This document shows, piece by piece, positions 23,367-30,460 of a stretch of DNA of 32,301 bases. The notes under the pieces were generated by a model, which had not been told where the DNA came from, did not search any database, and was given only the letters and a program-made list of their open reading frames with translations. Within the stretch, counting starts at the first letter, position 1, and each line of letters opens with the position of its first letter. The position numbers and the translations under genes were made by a program. Source of the stretch: Thermoleophilia bacterium (lineage in GTDB: Bacteria; Actinomycetota; Thermoleophilia; BMS3ABIN01); NCBI GenBank assembly GCA_020053595.1, contig JAGVMV010000011.1, positions 1 through 32,301 on the forward strand. Direction: 5' to 3'.

Positions 23367-24395
23367 ATGAGCGGACACAAAGGAAAAATCGTAATTCTGG
23401 TCGTTTTGATAATTATTTTGGCTCTGGTAGCATTTCTTCTGACCCGCAGGTCGAACGACAGGGTCATCGATACGGGCAGTTCCTTCTCCTTCATTACTTC
23501 AATTTACGGATTTACGACTCCTCTGGGAGTCGGCGCCGATGACCAGGATAACCTTTGGGTGAGCAACACATCCATGCAGGAAGTGAGGCGCTACAACCAG
23601 GACGCCATCGAGCTCGGGAAGATCGACACCAAGGACCAGAATGGCGATACCCTGATCTTCAATTCCCCTTATGGCATCGACGTGGACGACGAGCGCGGCC
23701 GGGTCTATGTTTGTGACTATAACTGGCGAGGGGTGAGGGTATTTACCAAGGACGGAGATTTTCTATACAACCTCCCCCGCGACCCCGGTGATTTGCAGCT
23801 CGAAATGCCGTGGAGTCCATTCGGGGTTGCCACCTACGGAGACCGGGTATATGTGACCAGCCAGGACGGCGTTTACGTTTTTGACGCCGATGAGGGCGGA
23901 TATATAGATCACTGGGGCACCAAGGGCTCTAAAGCCGGCCAGTATGACTTTCCCAATGGCATAGCGGCCGATTCCAACAATGGAAACATATACGTTGCCG
24001 ATAGCCTCAACCGGCGTGTCGTGGCCCTGACGCCCGAGGGTAAGGTTAGGTGGATGCTGGGAGTGTTCAGTGAGGGAAACGCCAGCGTGTTCCAGCTTCC
24101 CCGGGGTATCGCGGTCGGGCCTGATGGACGTATTTTCGTGTCTGACACTCACAGCCACAATATCGTGGTTGTCGATCCTGATGGCAAGCTGCTATCCATA
24201 TTCGGTCAGCGCGGCACAGCGGACGCCCAGTTGAGTTTCCCCGAAGGCATAGCCATCTCCCCAAGTTACAGGTTGTATCTTGCGGACAGGCAGAACGATC
24301 GGGTTCAGATCTGGCAGCTATCTGAGGATGTGCCAAAACCCGATCCCGCTGACGTGGTCAATTTCGAAAAGGCTTTAACGGTCGTACCAGACTGA
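23367..24395 (+). CDS. NHL-repeat beta-propeller protein, membrane-anchored
   Basis: The 342-residue protein has an N-terminal membrane helix (KIVILVVLIIILALVAFLL, about 6-25) and then six NHL blades with the usual pattern, for example PYGIDVDDERGRVYVCD, FPNGIAADSNNGNIYVADS, LPRGIAVGPDGRIFVSDT and FPEGIAISPSYRLYLADR. The propeller should lie on the outer face of the membrane. NHL propellers often sit beside multiheme cytochromes in anaerobes, and the gene follows the TPR gene by 83 bases, so it is probably part of the same cytochrome unit. No catalytic residues are evident. Confidence 0.85.
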   Translation: MSGHKGKIVILVVLIIILALVAFLLTRRSNDRVIDTGSSFSFITSIYGFTTPLGVGADDQDNLWVSNTSMQEVRRYNQDAIELGKIDTKDQNGDTLIFNSPYGIDVDDERGRVYVCDYNWRGVRVFTKDGDFLYNLPRDPGDLQLEMPWSPFGVATYGDRVYVTSQDGVYVFDADEGGYIDHWGTKGSKAGQYDFPNGIAADSNNGNIYVADSLNRRVVALTPEGKVRWMLGVFSEGNASVFQLPRGIAVGPDGRIFVSDTHSHNIVVVDPDGKLLSIFGQRGTADAQLSFPEGIAISPSYRLYLADRQNDRVQIWQLSEDVPKPDPADVVNFEKALTVVPD

Positions 24396-24464
24396 CAAAA
24401 AACTTGTAACCATGATTCAGTCCCGCTTCCCCGTGACGGGAGACCCCTATCTCAGTTATCAGCA

Positions 24465-25271
24465 TCAACTCTGCTTTTTATACAAGAAAAGTGTGTAGCT
24501 AGACTCATATGTAATGGTCTCCAAGTCATCGTAGCTTCGCTTTACTTTCTCCACAAATACGTCAAATGCTCTCTCGAAATCGTCTAAGTCGTACAAGGCC
24601 AGGGTCGAGTAATGCTTATTTTTTGTCTGCTCGTAAACTCTCGTAAAAGGCACATACCTCTTAAAAGAAAAGTCCTTCTCCTCAATTAATTTATACCCGT
24701 CGTATTTTACCAACCCTCCTAATATCTCTCTATCTAAAACCTGACTATAATCCAAGTAATCAGGGAAATGCTTACCCCAAATATGCTCTGCTTCCTGGTC
24801 TTTTGTCCGCGAATAAATAGCTAAATATCCATTCGGCTCTAAAACCCGTTTTATCTCCTCAGCAGTACTCTCTATAGGTAAATGATGGAACGAGTTGAAA
24901 GCCGTAACCATCGTGACGCTATTTGACTTCAAGCCGGTTTCATACGATGGAGCAAAAACCCAATCGACGGGGATTTCGAAGCCCTCTGTCCGCATTTTCG
25001 CTACCTCTAGCATATTCGGGTTAATATCTACACCCGTTGCCCTCTTTACAGTAGTCCCAAGTTCATCCAAAATCTTCATCAGTGGGAGTAAATACCTTCC
25101 CGTTCCGCAACCAAGATCACACAGACGTATCTCATCCCGTCCAACCATCCTAGCAAGATGATAAACCGGCTTAACGTCAAACGTCCGGCAATTATCATAC
25201 TCTTTAGCAAGTCTGTCAAAATGCTCTTTGGTATTCTTCTGTTTTCTTAATCTGGGTTCTGTCATCGGCAC
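24465..25271 (-). CDS. Class I SAM-dependent methyltransferase
   Basis: The 268-residue protein has motif I LCDLGCGTGRYLLPL near residues 50-64, an acidic strand end TGVDINPNML, and a post-motif AFNSFHHLP followed by LEPNGYLAIYSR, the layout of Methyltransf_11/25 enzymes. The acceptor is unknown. The gene is plainly more AT-rich than its neighbours and its codon use differs, a sign of transfer. The start is a GTG at 25271 or the ATG at 25265; both overlap the stop of a short upstream minus-strand frame. The gene lies opposite in strand to the cytochrome cluster. Confidence 0.85.
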   Translation of the reverse strand: MPMTEPRLRKQKNTKEHFDRLAKEYDNCRTFDVKPVYHLARMVGRDEIRLCDLGCGTGRYLLPLMKILDELGTTVKRATGVDINPNMLEVAKMRTEGFEIPVDWVFAPSYETGLKSNSVTMVTAFNSFHHLPIESTAEEIKRVLEPNGYLAIYSRTKDQEAEHIWGKHFPDYLDYSQVLDREILGGLVKYDGYKLIEEKDFSFKRYVPFTRVYEQTKNKHYSTLALYDLDDFERAFDVFVEKVKRSYDDLETITYESSYTLFLYKKQS

Positions 25272-25486
25272 ATCTCAAAGTTGTCTATCAAATCAGCTCT
25301 TTCTCTTAGACTGATGATGCTCTCCAGCCATAAAACAGGCTGATTCCACGCAATTGGATACGGACTGGGGAGGTATTGAAATCTGTAAGTGTCATAACCA
25401 GTTGTATTATAACAGGCAGACGTCTTACGAAGCTTCTTTGGTAAGCAGAGGAAATTGTTGCTAATTTTTTGCGAATTGGAAAAACT
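25262..25486 (-). pseudogene. Possible 3' fragment of an unknown gene upstream of the methyltransferase
   Basis: A minus-strand frame ending at 25262 reads YDTYRFQYLPSPYPIAWNQP, then VLWLESIISLRERADLIDNF, and its stop overlaps the methyltransferase start, as co-translated genes often do. It has the same AT-rich composition as the methyltransferase. At its 5' side it runs into tRNA-Sec copy B, so if real it was cut there. I do not recognise the product. Confidence 0.35.
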
Positions 25487-25519
25487 TGGCGGGAAGGCGT
25501 AGGAATCGAATCTACCAAC
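25487..25519 (-). repeat. tRNA-Sec 3'-half att-like repeat, copy B (partial)
   Basis: Only the CCA end, acceptor strand and T arm are kept (TGGCGGGAAGGCGTAGGAAT on the plus strand). At TACCAAC the sequence switches to 18 or so bases matching the end of the recombinase remnant at 30059 (CAACGAAAGCGGGTCAA). Confidence 0.65.
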
Positions 25520-25561
25520 CCAGAATGCCAACGAAAGCGGGTCAACTCCAACTCCAACTCC

Positions 25562-25666
25562 AGCCTTGTGATTGGCGACAGAAACAACAAGATGGACATC
25601 TTCCTCAAGGACACAAAGAGTGGCGACACCACTCGCGTTTCCACCAGCACATCGGATGTACTGTAA
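25562..25666 (+). pseudogene. Propeller-lipoprotein blade remnant
   Basis: The 34 codons SLVIGDRNNKMDIFLKDTKS to RVSTSTSDVL match the last blade of the PD40 lipoprotein at 10494 (NLVTGDTNRKTDIFVKDTQS, RVSTSTAD). There is no start or upstream blade, and the piece begins right after tRNA-Sec copy B. It is the 3' stump of a second propeller gene. Confidence 0.65.
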
Positions 25667-25770
25667 AGGCCGATCGGGACTCCCGCATCAACGACGGCCC
25701 TGCGGAAAAAAACAACGAAACAATCCTAATCAAGTTTATAATTTTAACTTTATTTGATATGAAAATTTTG

Positions 25771-25799
25771 TTGTAAAAGTAGCAGCGTTGTTGTATGAT
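25771..25799 (+). promoter_or_regulatory. Candidate promoter of the beta-helix gene
   Basis: TTGTAA at 25771-25776 and TATGAT at 25794-25799 are 17 bases apart, in an AT-rich stretch. This would leave a leader of about 108 bases before the ATG at 25915. The rest of the 25667-25914 gap shows nothing recognisable. Confidence 0.45.
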
Positions 25800-25914
25800 T
25801 TAGGCGGTTTTTTACCCGGGACGAGTTGACCTGCGTTCATCAAATAGACAGGGTTCATTCTGATCCTTAGCACCAAGCTCACCCCGGGTTGAGCCATACG
25901 AAAAGGGAGCAGTT

Positions 25915-27378
25915 ATGTTGAGGAGAATCTGGGCGGCATCCCTCATGGCAATCGTCATGATTGGCTTGGTAGTCTCGTTCGCGGAGGCAGCCACAACCAA
26001 ATACATCAGAGACGACGCCACCGGCGGAGACTGTACCTCTGTAGGAACCTGGAACTCGGCGGCCAAGACCTGCTACCTGACCAGCGATCTCAACCTGACC
26101 AATATAATCATTTCCAATAACGGAATTACCCTTGATGGCGGCGGCCGCTCGCTCACTGGCTCCGGCACTTCCGGAGGCTACGGCGTGGACCTCATCGGCC
26201 GCAGCAGCGTCACGGTCAAGAATCTGGTTATCAGCTCCTTCAATTACGGTATTTATGCATATAGCGGCTCTGGCAACTGGCTGACCGGCAACCAGGTCAG
26301 CTCGACCAACCGGGGCATTTATGTAAGAAGCTCGAACGGCAATGTCATCAGCGGCAACGTGACGAGTTCCTCATCCAAGGGTATCGCCTTCCTGAGCGCC
26401 GCCAACAACAGCGTGACCGGCAACACGGCCAGCGGCAACACGTTTGGTATCGAACTCTCCGGCTCAGGATCCACGGGCAATACCGTCAGCAGCAATATCG
26501 TTAACTCCAATAGCGACGGCATCTATCTGGTCAACGGCCCCGCCGGCAACGTCATCGGCAGCAACACGGTCAGCGGCAACACGAATTCCGGTATCCATCT
26601 GATATCGTCCGTCAACAACACCATCACCGCGAACACATGCTCCAGCGGCCTTAACGGCTTGTTTCTGGGAGCAAGCTCCAATGGCAACACAATCAAGAAG
26701 AACATCGTCAGCGGCAACAGCGGCAAGGGCATACAGATAGACTCGTCCAATGACAACACGGTCGTTTACAACAGCATGAGCGGCAACGGCGTGGGTTTTT
26801 CGTCCAGCGTCTCATCCACCGCCAACAACCAGATTTATAACAACAGCTTGATCAACAATACGACACAGGTATCGAGTAACATCGGTGCAGGCAATTTCTA
26901 TAACAAATCTGCTCCAGTCGGCGGCAACTATTTCAGCAACTACGACACCGAAGCAGAAGGCTGCTTTGATCTCAATGGCGACGGTTTCTGCGACAGTCCC
27001 TATGTCTTCTGGAACGGACAGGACAATCTGCCCTGGACCAGGGACAATGGATGGTGTTCCAAACTAAACCTGTCGCTCAAGGCGCCGCAGTCGTTCTGGG
27101 CATCTTATTCCGACTACACGGCCCGGGAGCTCAGCGTCAACTGGACCATCAGGAACAATGGCGGTCTGCCGGCTTATGACGTGAAGCTGACCAGCAGCAC
27201 CAACACCAGCGGCGTAACGCTCATCACGCCGCTGCCGGTCGCTTTTGGCGATATAGCCGGCGCAGGCCAATCGACGGCGACCGTGAAATATCAGGTTCCC
27301 GCGGGTATTGCGAGCTGGCTCACGGCCAACAACGCCAGCGCTGTTGACGCCTGCGGCACCCTTTATGTCTACCCTTAG
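25915..27378 (+). CDS. Secreted right-handed beta-helix protein with C-terminal aromatic domain
   Basis: The 487-residue protein begins with a signal peptide (MLRRIWAASLMAIVMIGLVV to AEA, about 24 residues), with AAAAGGGAG before the ATG. Residues about 55-345 form parallel beta-helix repeats of about 22-24 residues, with Asn-rich turns such as GNVISGNVTSSSSKGIAF and NSVTGNTASGNTFGIELSG, as in NosD/PbH1 proteins. After a DLNGDGFCDSPYV calcium-loop-like segment, the last 105 residues (APQSFWASYSDYTARELSVN to the end) resemble the unnamed domain of the fibronectin protein at the window start. It may be an adhesin or a carbohydrate-binding or -cleaving surface protein; no catalytic residues are evident. 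It lies between tRNA-Sec copies B and C. Confidence 0.8.
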   Translation: MLRRIWAASLMAIVMIGLVVSFAEAATTKYIRDDATGGDCTSVGTWNSAAKTCYLTSDLNLTNIIISNNGITLDGGGRSLTGSGTSGGYGVDLIGRSSVTVKNLVISSFNYGIYAYSGSGNWLTGNQVSSTNRGIYVRSSNGNVISGNVTSSSSKGIAFLSAANNSVTGNTASGNTFGIELSGSGSTGNTVSSNIVNSNSDGIYLVNGPAGNVIGSNTVSGNTNSGIHLISSVNNTITANTCSSGLNGLFLGASSNGNTIKKNIVSGNSGKGIQIDSSNDNTVVYNSMSGNGVGFSSSVSSTANNQIYNNSLINNTTQVSSNIGAGNFYNKSAPVGGNYFSNYDTEAEGCFDLNGDGFCDSPYVFWNGQDNLPWTRDNGWCSKLNLSLKAPQSFWASYSDYTARELSVNWTIRNNGGLPAYDVKLTSSTNTSGVTLITPLPVAFGDIAGAGQSTATVKYQVPAGIASWLTANNASAVDACGTLYVYP

Positions 27379-27678
27379 ATAGTAAAGAGGGGTCAGGTCA
27401 TCATCCGGCTCTCCTGTCTGTGTATGGCCCACGAAACTGCAACCAGGCGCCCAACCGTCAAAGATCAGGTAGACACGCCTGCGCCAGCAGGCCAATAGCC
27501 CATGCTGCTGAACTCGGCAGTTCCGCTCAGATGAGGGCTCCCAGCTCAAAGGACAACAAGCCGTTAAAGAGCAACCAGCCCCAGCTTTTCCGATCGCGAA
27601 AAGCGTTTTCTGTCGATTTCTATTTTGTCAGATTCATCGTGTAATAAATGGAATGATGTGATTTGCAGGGATAAACCT
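27379..27678. other. Intergenic stretch without recognisable gene
   Basis: No convincing coding frame is seen. A seven-base-pair hairpin GCTTTTC / GAAAAGC at 27584-27604, followed by GTTTTC, could be a weak terminator for the beta-helix gene, although it is 200 bases past its stop. Confidence 0.4.
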
Positions 27679-27885
27679 TGGCGGGAAGGCGTAGGAATCG
27701 AACCTGCCAACGACGGGGTTACCGCCGCCTACCGGTTTTGAAGTTCGGTACTTGTCTTACCTTCTGTTACCTTCTAGTCCCTTTTAGTGCTATCTAAGTG
27801 GGGTTATGGGGAATCTGCTTCCCTTCTAGTACCTTCCGGTCACAGCTAGTCCCGTGCATTTTGTTAGCAAATTGTTAGCGTTTTC
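27679..27885 (-). repeat. tRNA-Sec 3'-half att-like repeat, copy C (full)
   Basis: The CCA end is at 27679-27681 and the tRNA part runs to the CTTCAAA loop near 27744. The next 140 bases match copy E almost throughout: TTCGGTACTTGTCTTACCTT, then TACCTTCTAGTCCC-type repeats, and TTTTGTTAGCAAATTGTTAG at the end. The repeated TACCTTCTAG/CTAGTCCC words look like recombinase arm sites. In this copy the T stem has changed to GCAGG/CCTAC. Confidence 0.7.
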
Positions 27886-28011
27886 TCCTGGCCAGCCAAC
27901 CAGGATGAGCAATCTGCTGTTCTGCTGAGTGATATAATTACACCAATCATTCGGAAGCTCGTCATCAGTTTCCTGACACGGTTCTTATTTTTCCATCGGG
28001 GTTTTTATCTT

Positions 28012-28302
28012 ATGAAATGTGAACATTTTTATTTCAGCGGTCACGCAGTACAGCGAATGTTTGAGAAGCGCATCAGCAAATCAGATGTGCTTGAAGTTAT
28101 TTCCAGCGGGGAAGTCATTGCTGGAGGATACCCGGGTGACAAGCCATTTCCCAGTTCTCTTATTTTGGGATTCGTGGGAGACCGCCCAATTCACGTGGTT
28201 TCAGCAATTGACCTGGAGAGCCAAACATGCCACATTATTACTGTGTATAGACCGGATTCGGTTCTTTGGAGCGATGATTTTAAGCTCAGGAGGAAGCAAT
28301 GA
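28012..28302 (+). CDS. DUF4258 protein, likely toxin
   Basis: The 96-residue protein matches DUF4258: the opening FSGHAVQRMFEKRISKSDVL, then LILGFVGDRPIHVVSAIDLE and HIITVYRP, as in small RelE-like toxins. The following YgiT-type zinc-finger gene overlaps its stop by four bases (ATGA), the normal order of this toxin-antitoxin type. RNA cleavage is inferred from family resemblance and has not been shown for most DUF4258 proteins. The pair fills the block between tRNA-Sec copies C and D. The ATG at 28012 has no strong ribosome site. Confidence 0.8.
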   Translation: MKCEHFYFSGHAVQRMFEKRISKSDVLEVISSGEVIAGGYPGDKPFPSSLILGFVGDRPIHVVSAIDLESQTCHIITVYRPDSVLWSDDFKLRRKQ

Positions 28303-28523
28303 AATGTGTCATCTGCAAACAGGGTGAAGCCCATCCTGGTGAGGTTACGGTTACTTTACAACGCGGCGAGTCCACCATCATTCTTAAGAACGTCCCAGCA
28401 GAGGTATGCGAGAATTGTGGTGAATACTATCTGTCGGAAGAAATTACCGAGCAGGTACTGTCGCGTGCTGAAGAAGCCGTGAAGAGCGGCGCTGAAGTAG
28501 AGATTCTAAGATTCGCAGCGTAA
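28299..28523 (+). CDS. YgiT-type zinc-finger antitoxin
   Basis: The 74-residue protein has the two-knuckle zinc finger CVIC (residues 3-6) and CENC (37-40) with GEYYLSEEIT, typical of YgiT/MqsA N-terminal domains, followed by a helix LSRAEEAVKSGAE. No separate helix-turn-helix DNA-binding domain follows, so it is the short single-domain form seen next to DUF4258. AGGAAG precedes the ATG. It should neutralise the upstream toxin by binding it. Confidence 0.8.
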   Translation: MKCVICKQGEAHPGEVTVTLQRGESTIILKNVPAEVCENCGEYYLSEEITEQVLSRAEEAVKSGAEVEILRFAA

Positions 28524-28563
28524 CAACCATTCAGTAATCCACGAGTCATCCAGTCAAAATATC

Positions 28564-28610
28564 TGGCGGGAAGGCGTAGAATCGAACCTACCAACGACGG
28601 GGTTACCGCC
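28564..28610 (-). repeat. tRNA-Sec 3'-half att-like repeat, copy D (partial)
   Basis: It keeps the CCA end (28564-28566), acceptor, T arm with a one-base-shorter loop, and part of the variable arm, then breaks off at TTACCGCC. The sequence after the break, TCCAACTCCA, recalls the CAACTCCAACTCC after copy B. Confidence 0.65.
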
Positions 28611-28768
28611 TCCAACTCCACCATGCTTATCGTGGACCCGTGCATACCCGGTTCCTGATGTCACTGAACTATCCGGATCTGGTTAATTCCGTTTGTTCCG
28701 ACCTGTAAATCTGATATATTTACGCCAGGGAAAGCGGTGTGAAGCATCTCTACGAGGGAGGCAAATGC

Positions 28769-29695
28769 ATGAAAATATTTACTAAATTTTCAATAGTAGT
28801 ATTATTAATTGTTGCGATTACGATTGGTGTGGCTGGGTTAAGCAGTGCCGCGACCACCACGGTAAGTCTTGGCACAGCGGATAGTTTCGCGGTTTTAGGC
28901 GGTCAGGCGATCACGAATGTTCCCAATTCTGTTATTACCGGAAATGTTGGACTTAGTCCAGCCGCCGGTACCAATTATGCCGGGTTAACGACCGCCGAAG
29001 TATCGGGCACGATATATGCGGTAGATGCCACTGGTCCCGCAGGTTCCGCGGGAAATAACCCCAGCCTGGTGAATGGAGCCCAAAGCGATCTGACAACCGC
29101 CTATCTCGACGCTGCTGGACGAACACCGACTACTACATTCGTCGCAGGCGACAACCAGCTCGGCGGGCAAACTTTAACCGCTGGCGTTTATGCGTTCGGC
29201 CATGCCACAACTGCGAATTTAACCGCTGCAAGTCCCCTGACGCTTGATGCCCAGGGCGATCCAAATGCAGTTTTTATCTTCCAGGCCTCGTCCGACCTCG
29301 TCACAGCATCAAATAGTGTCGTACAGCTTGTAAATGGCGCCCAGGCTTGCAATGTGTTTTGGCAAGTTACCAGCTCCGTGACTTTAGGAACGAGTTCTAC
29401 CTTTGTAGGAAATGTACTAGCCCTGACATCCATCACAGATAACGGCAGCTCAACTGTTAGTGGAAGTCTTTTGGCAAGAAATGGCCAAGTTGCATTAAAT
29501 ATGACCACCATTAACGATTTAACATGTGCAGTTACTCCCACCCCAACTCCAACCCCAACCCCAACGCCAGGCCCTTCTCCTACTCCGAGCCAGTTGCCGA
29601 GTACAGGTATTAGTATTCCCTTGAATATCGCTATACTGCTGACCGGCATCTTTACGGTTGCGATTTTGTTCAAAGTAGCTCGAAGAAAAGGATGA
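28769..29695 (+). CDS. Ice-binding-type (DUF3494) adhesin with LPSTG cell-wall anchor
   Basis: I choose the ATG at 28769, preceded by GGGAGG, rather than the GTG at 28739. This gives 308 residues. A signal peptide (MKIFTKFSIVVLLIVAITIG to SSA) is followed by the DUF3494 beta-helix, from TTVSLGTADSFAVLGGQAI to SGSLLARNGQVALNMT, with TLTAGVYAFGHATTANLTAA and DPNAVFIFQASSDL typical of the family. Then come a PTPTPTPTPGPSPTP linker and the sorting motif LPSTG, a membrane helix and the basic tail ARRKG. Sortase anchoring to peptidoglycan is therefore likely. DUF3494 proteins in mesophiles and anaerobes usually act as adhesins; ice binding is not implied. It lies between tRNA-Sec copies D and E. 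Confidence 0.85.
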   Translation: MKIFTKFSIVVLLIVAITIGVAGLSSAATTTVSLGTADSFAVLGGQAITNVPNSVITGNVGLSPAAGTNYAGLTTAEVSGTIYAVDATGPAGSAGNNPSLVNGAQSDLTTAYLDAAGRTPTTTFVAGDNQLGGQTLTAGVYAFGHATTANLTAASPLTLDAQGDPNAVFIFQASSDLVTASNSVVQLVNGAQACNVFWQVTSSVTLGTSSTFVGNVLALTSITDNGSSTVSGSLLARNGQVALNMTTINDLTCAVTPTPTPTPTPTPGPSPTPSQLPSTGISIPLNIAILLTGIFTVAILFKVARRKG

Positions 29696-29730
29696 TTTAG
29701 CCAGCCTAAGCATTGCAAAGCATAAACGAA

Positions 29731-29762
29731 CAAGAGCCAGGCGAGTCTTTGCCTGGCTCTTG
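29731..29762 (+). terminator. Rho-independent-type terminator of the adhesin gene
   Basis: A perfect 12-base-pair stem CAAGAGCCAGGC / GCCTGGCTCTTG with an eight-base loop lies 35 bases after the stop codon. The following tract TGGTTATA is only partly T-rich. Confidence 0.75.
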
Positions 29763-29804
29763 TGGTTATAAGCTAATTTAGAAAACTATTTCAAGTTAGA
29801 TTAT

Positions 29805-30010
29805 TGGCGGGAAGGCGTAGAATCGAACCTACCAACGACGGGGTTACCGCCGCCTACCGGTTTTGAAGTTCGGTACTTGTCTTACCTTCTGTTACCTTCT
29901 AGTCCCGTTTAGCCCCTTCTAATTGGGTTTCCGAGGGGCCTGCTCCCCTTCTAGTACCTTCTGGTAACAGCTAGTCCCAGCTATTTTGTTAGCAAAATGT
30001 TAGCGTTTTC
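29805..30010 (-). repeat. tRNA-Sec 3'-half att-like repeat, copy E (full)
   Basis: The CCA end is at 29805-29807, followed by acceptor, T arm, variable arm and CTTCAAA loop, then 140 bases matching copy C through GTTAGCAAAATGTTAGCG. Compared with copy A, one T-loop base is lost, so as a tRNA it would be defective. The flank carries several TACCTTCTAG and CTAGTCCC words. It ends where the large palindrome at 30004 begins. Confidence 0.7.
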
Positions 30011-30070
30011 GACACCCTTCCGGTACAAAACTAATCTATTTTGTACCAACTCAGGGTGTCAACGAAAGCG
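30004..30070. repeat. Long imperfect palindrome beside recombinase remnant
   Basis: The inner arms GGTACAAAA (30022-30030) and TTTTGTACC (30039-30047) and the middle arms GACACCC (30011-30017) and GGGTGTC (30054-30060) are perfect inverted repeats. GCGTTTTC and GAAAGCG extend them with one wobble pair and a three-base bulge. It directly follows the stop of the minus-strand recombinase remnant. It may be a recombination site or a terminator; no T-tract is seen. Confidence 0.6.
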
Positions 30071-30325
30071 GGTCAATTCCAGATCACCTCGGAGACTCTC
30101 AAAAGCTTCTATGATTGTCTGCTTTGCATCTGGGGATAGGTTGTGCAGCACTAGGGTGTCGCCGAAGCGCAGCCTGGAGTGCATCTTAAGGTAGGCAGCT
30201 CGGTCAAAGTTGCCTCGCCGACTCCTTCTCAGTGAAGATTTTCTCGCAGCCGAAGACCTCGAAGTCCTTATGCTGGCGGCCTAAGTTCTGATCCTCAGAG
30301 CTGACCCGTCTGTAACAAAAATCAC
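30059..30325 (-). pseudogene. Serine recombinase (resolvase/invertase) remnant
   Basis: On the minus strand, YRRVSSEDQNLGRQHKDFEV and GCEKIFTEKES match the N-terminal part of resolvase-type serine recombinases (YARVSTxDQN, typical of the catalytic domain; the active Ser is in RVSS). The frame is then broken near ESARQL, and a second frame continues DRAAYLKMHSRLRFGDTLVL to LELTRFR and a TGA at 30059-30061. The first few residues, most of the catalytic domain's second half and the helix-turn-helix domain are missing, so it is inactive. The last bases are also found after tRNA-Sec copy B. The stretch 30326-30460 has no gene. Confidence 0.6.
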
Positions 30326-30460
30326 TCTTCCTCTTAAAAAATTTAGTTTTGCAGCATAAATGGAACGCCAAACGCTATATAACCGCTACTATTGTAAAAG
30401 CAGGGGAATTCACTGAAACACAGAAGTTATGTCGAAACAATCAACCCAGGGGGAGAAAGT

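Noticed and set aside
18598-30010. CRISPR array reading of the five repeats
   Set aside because: The repeats are 33 to 207 bases long and 0.9 to 7 kb apart with genes between them; there is no regular short spacer pattern and no cas gene.
30004-30070. Integron attC site
   Set aside because: The fold is similar, but I cannot find the paired RYYYAAC/GTTRRRY core boxes and there is no integron integrase in view.
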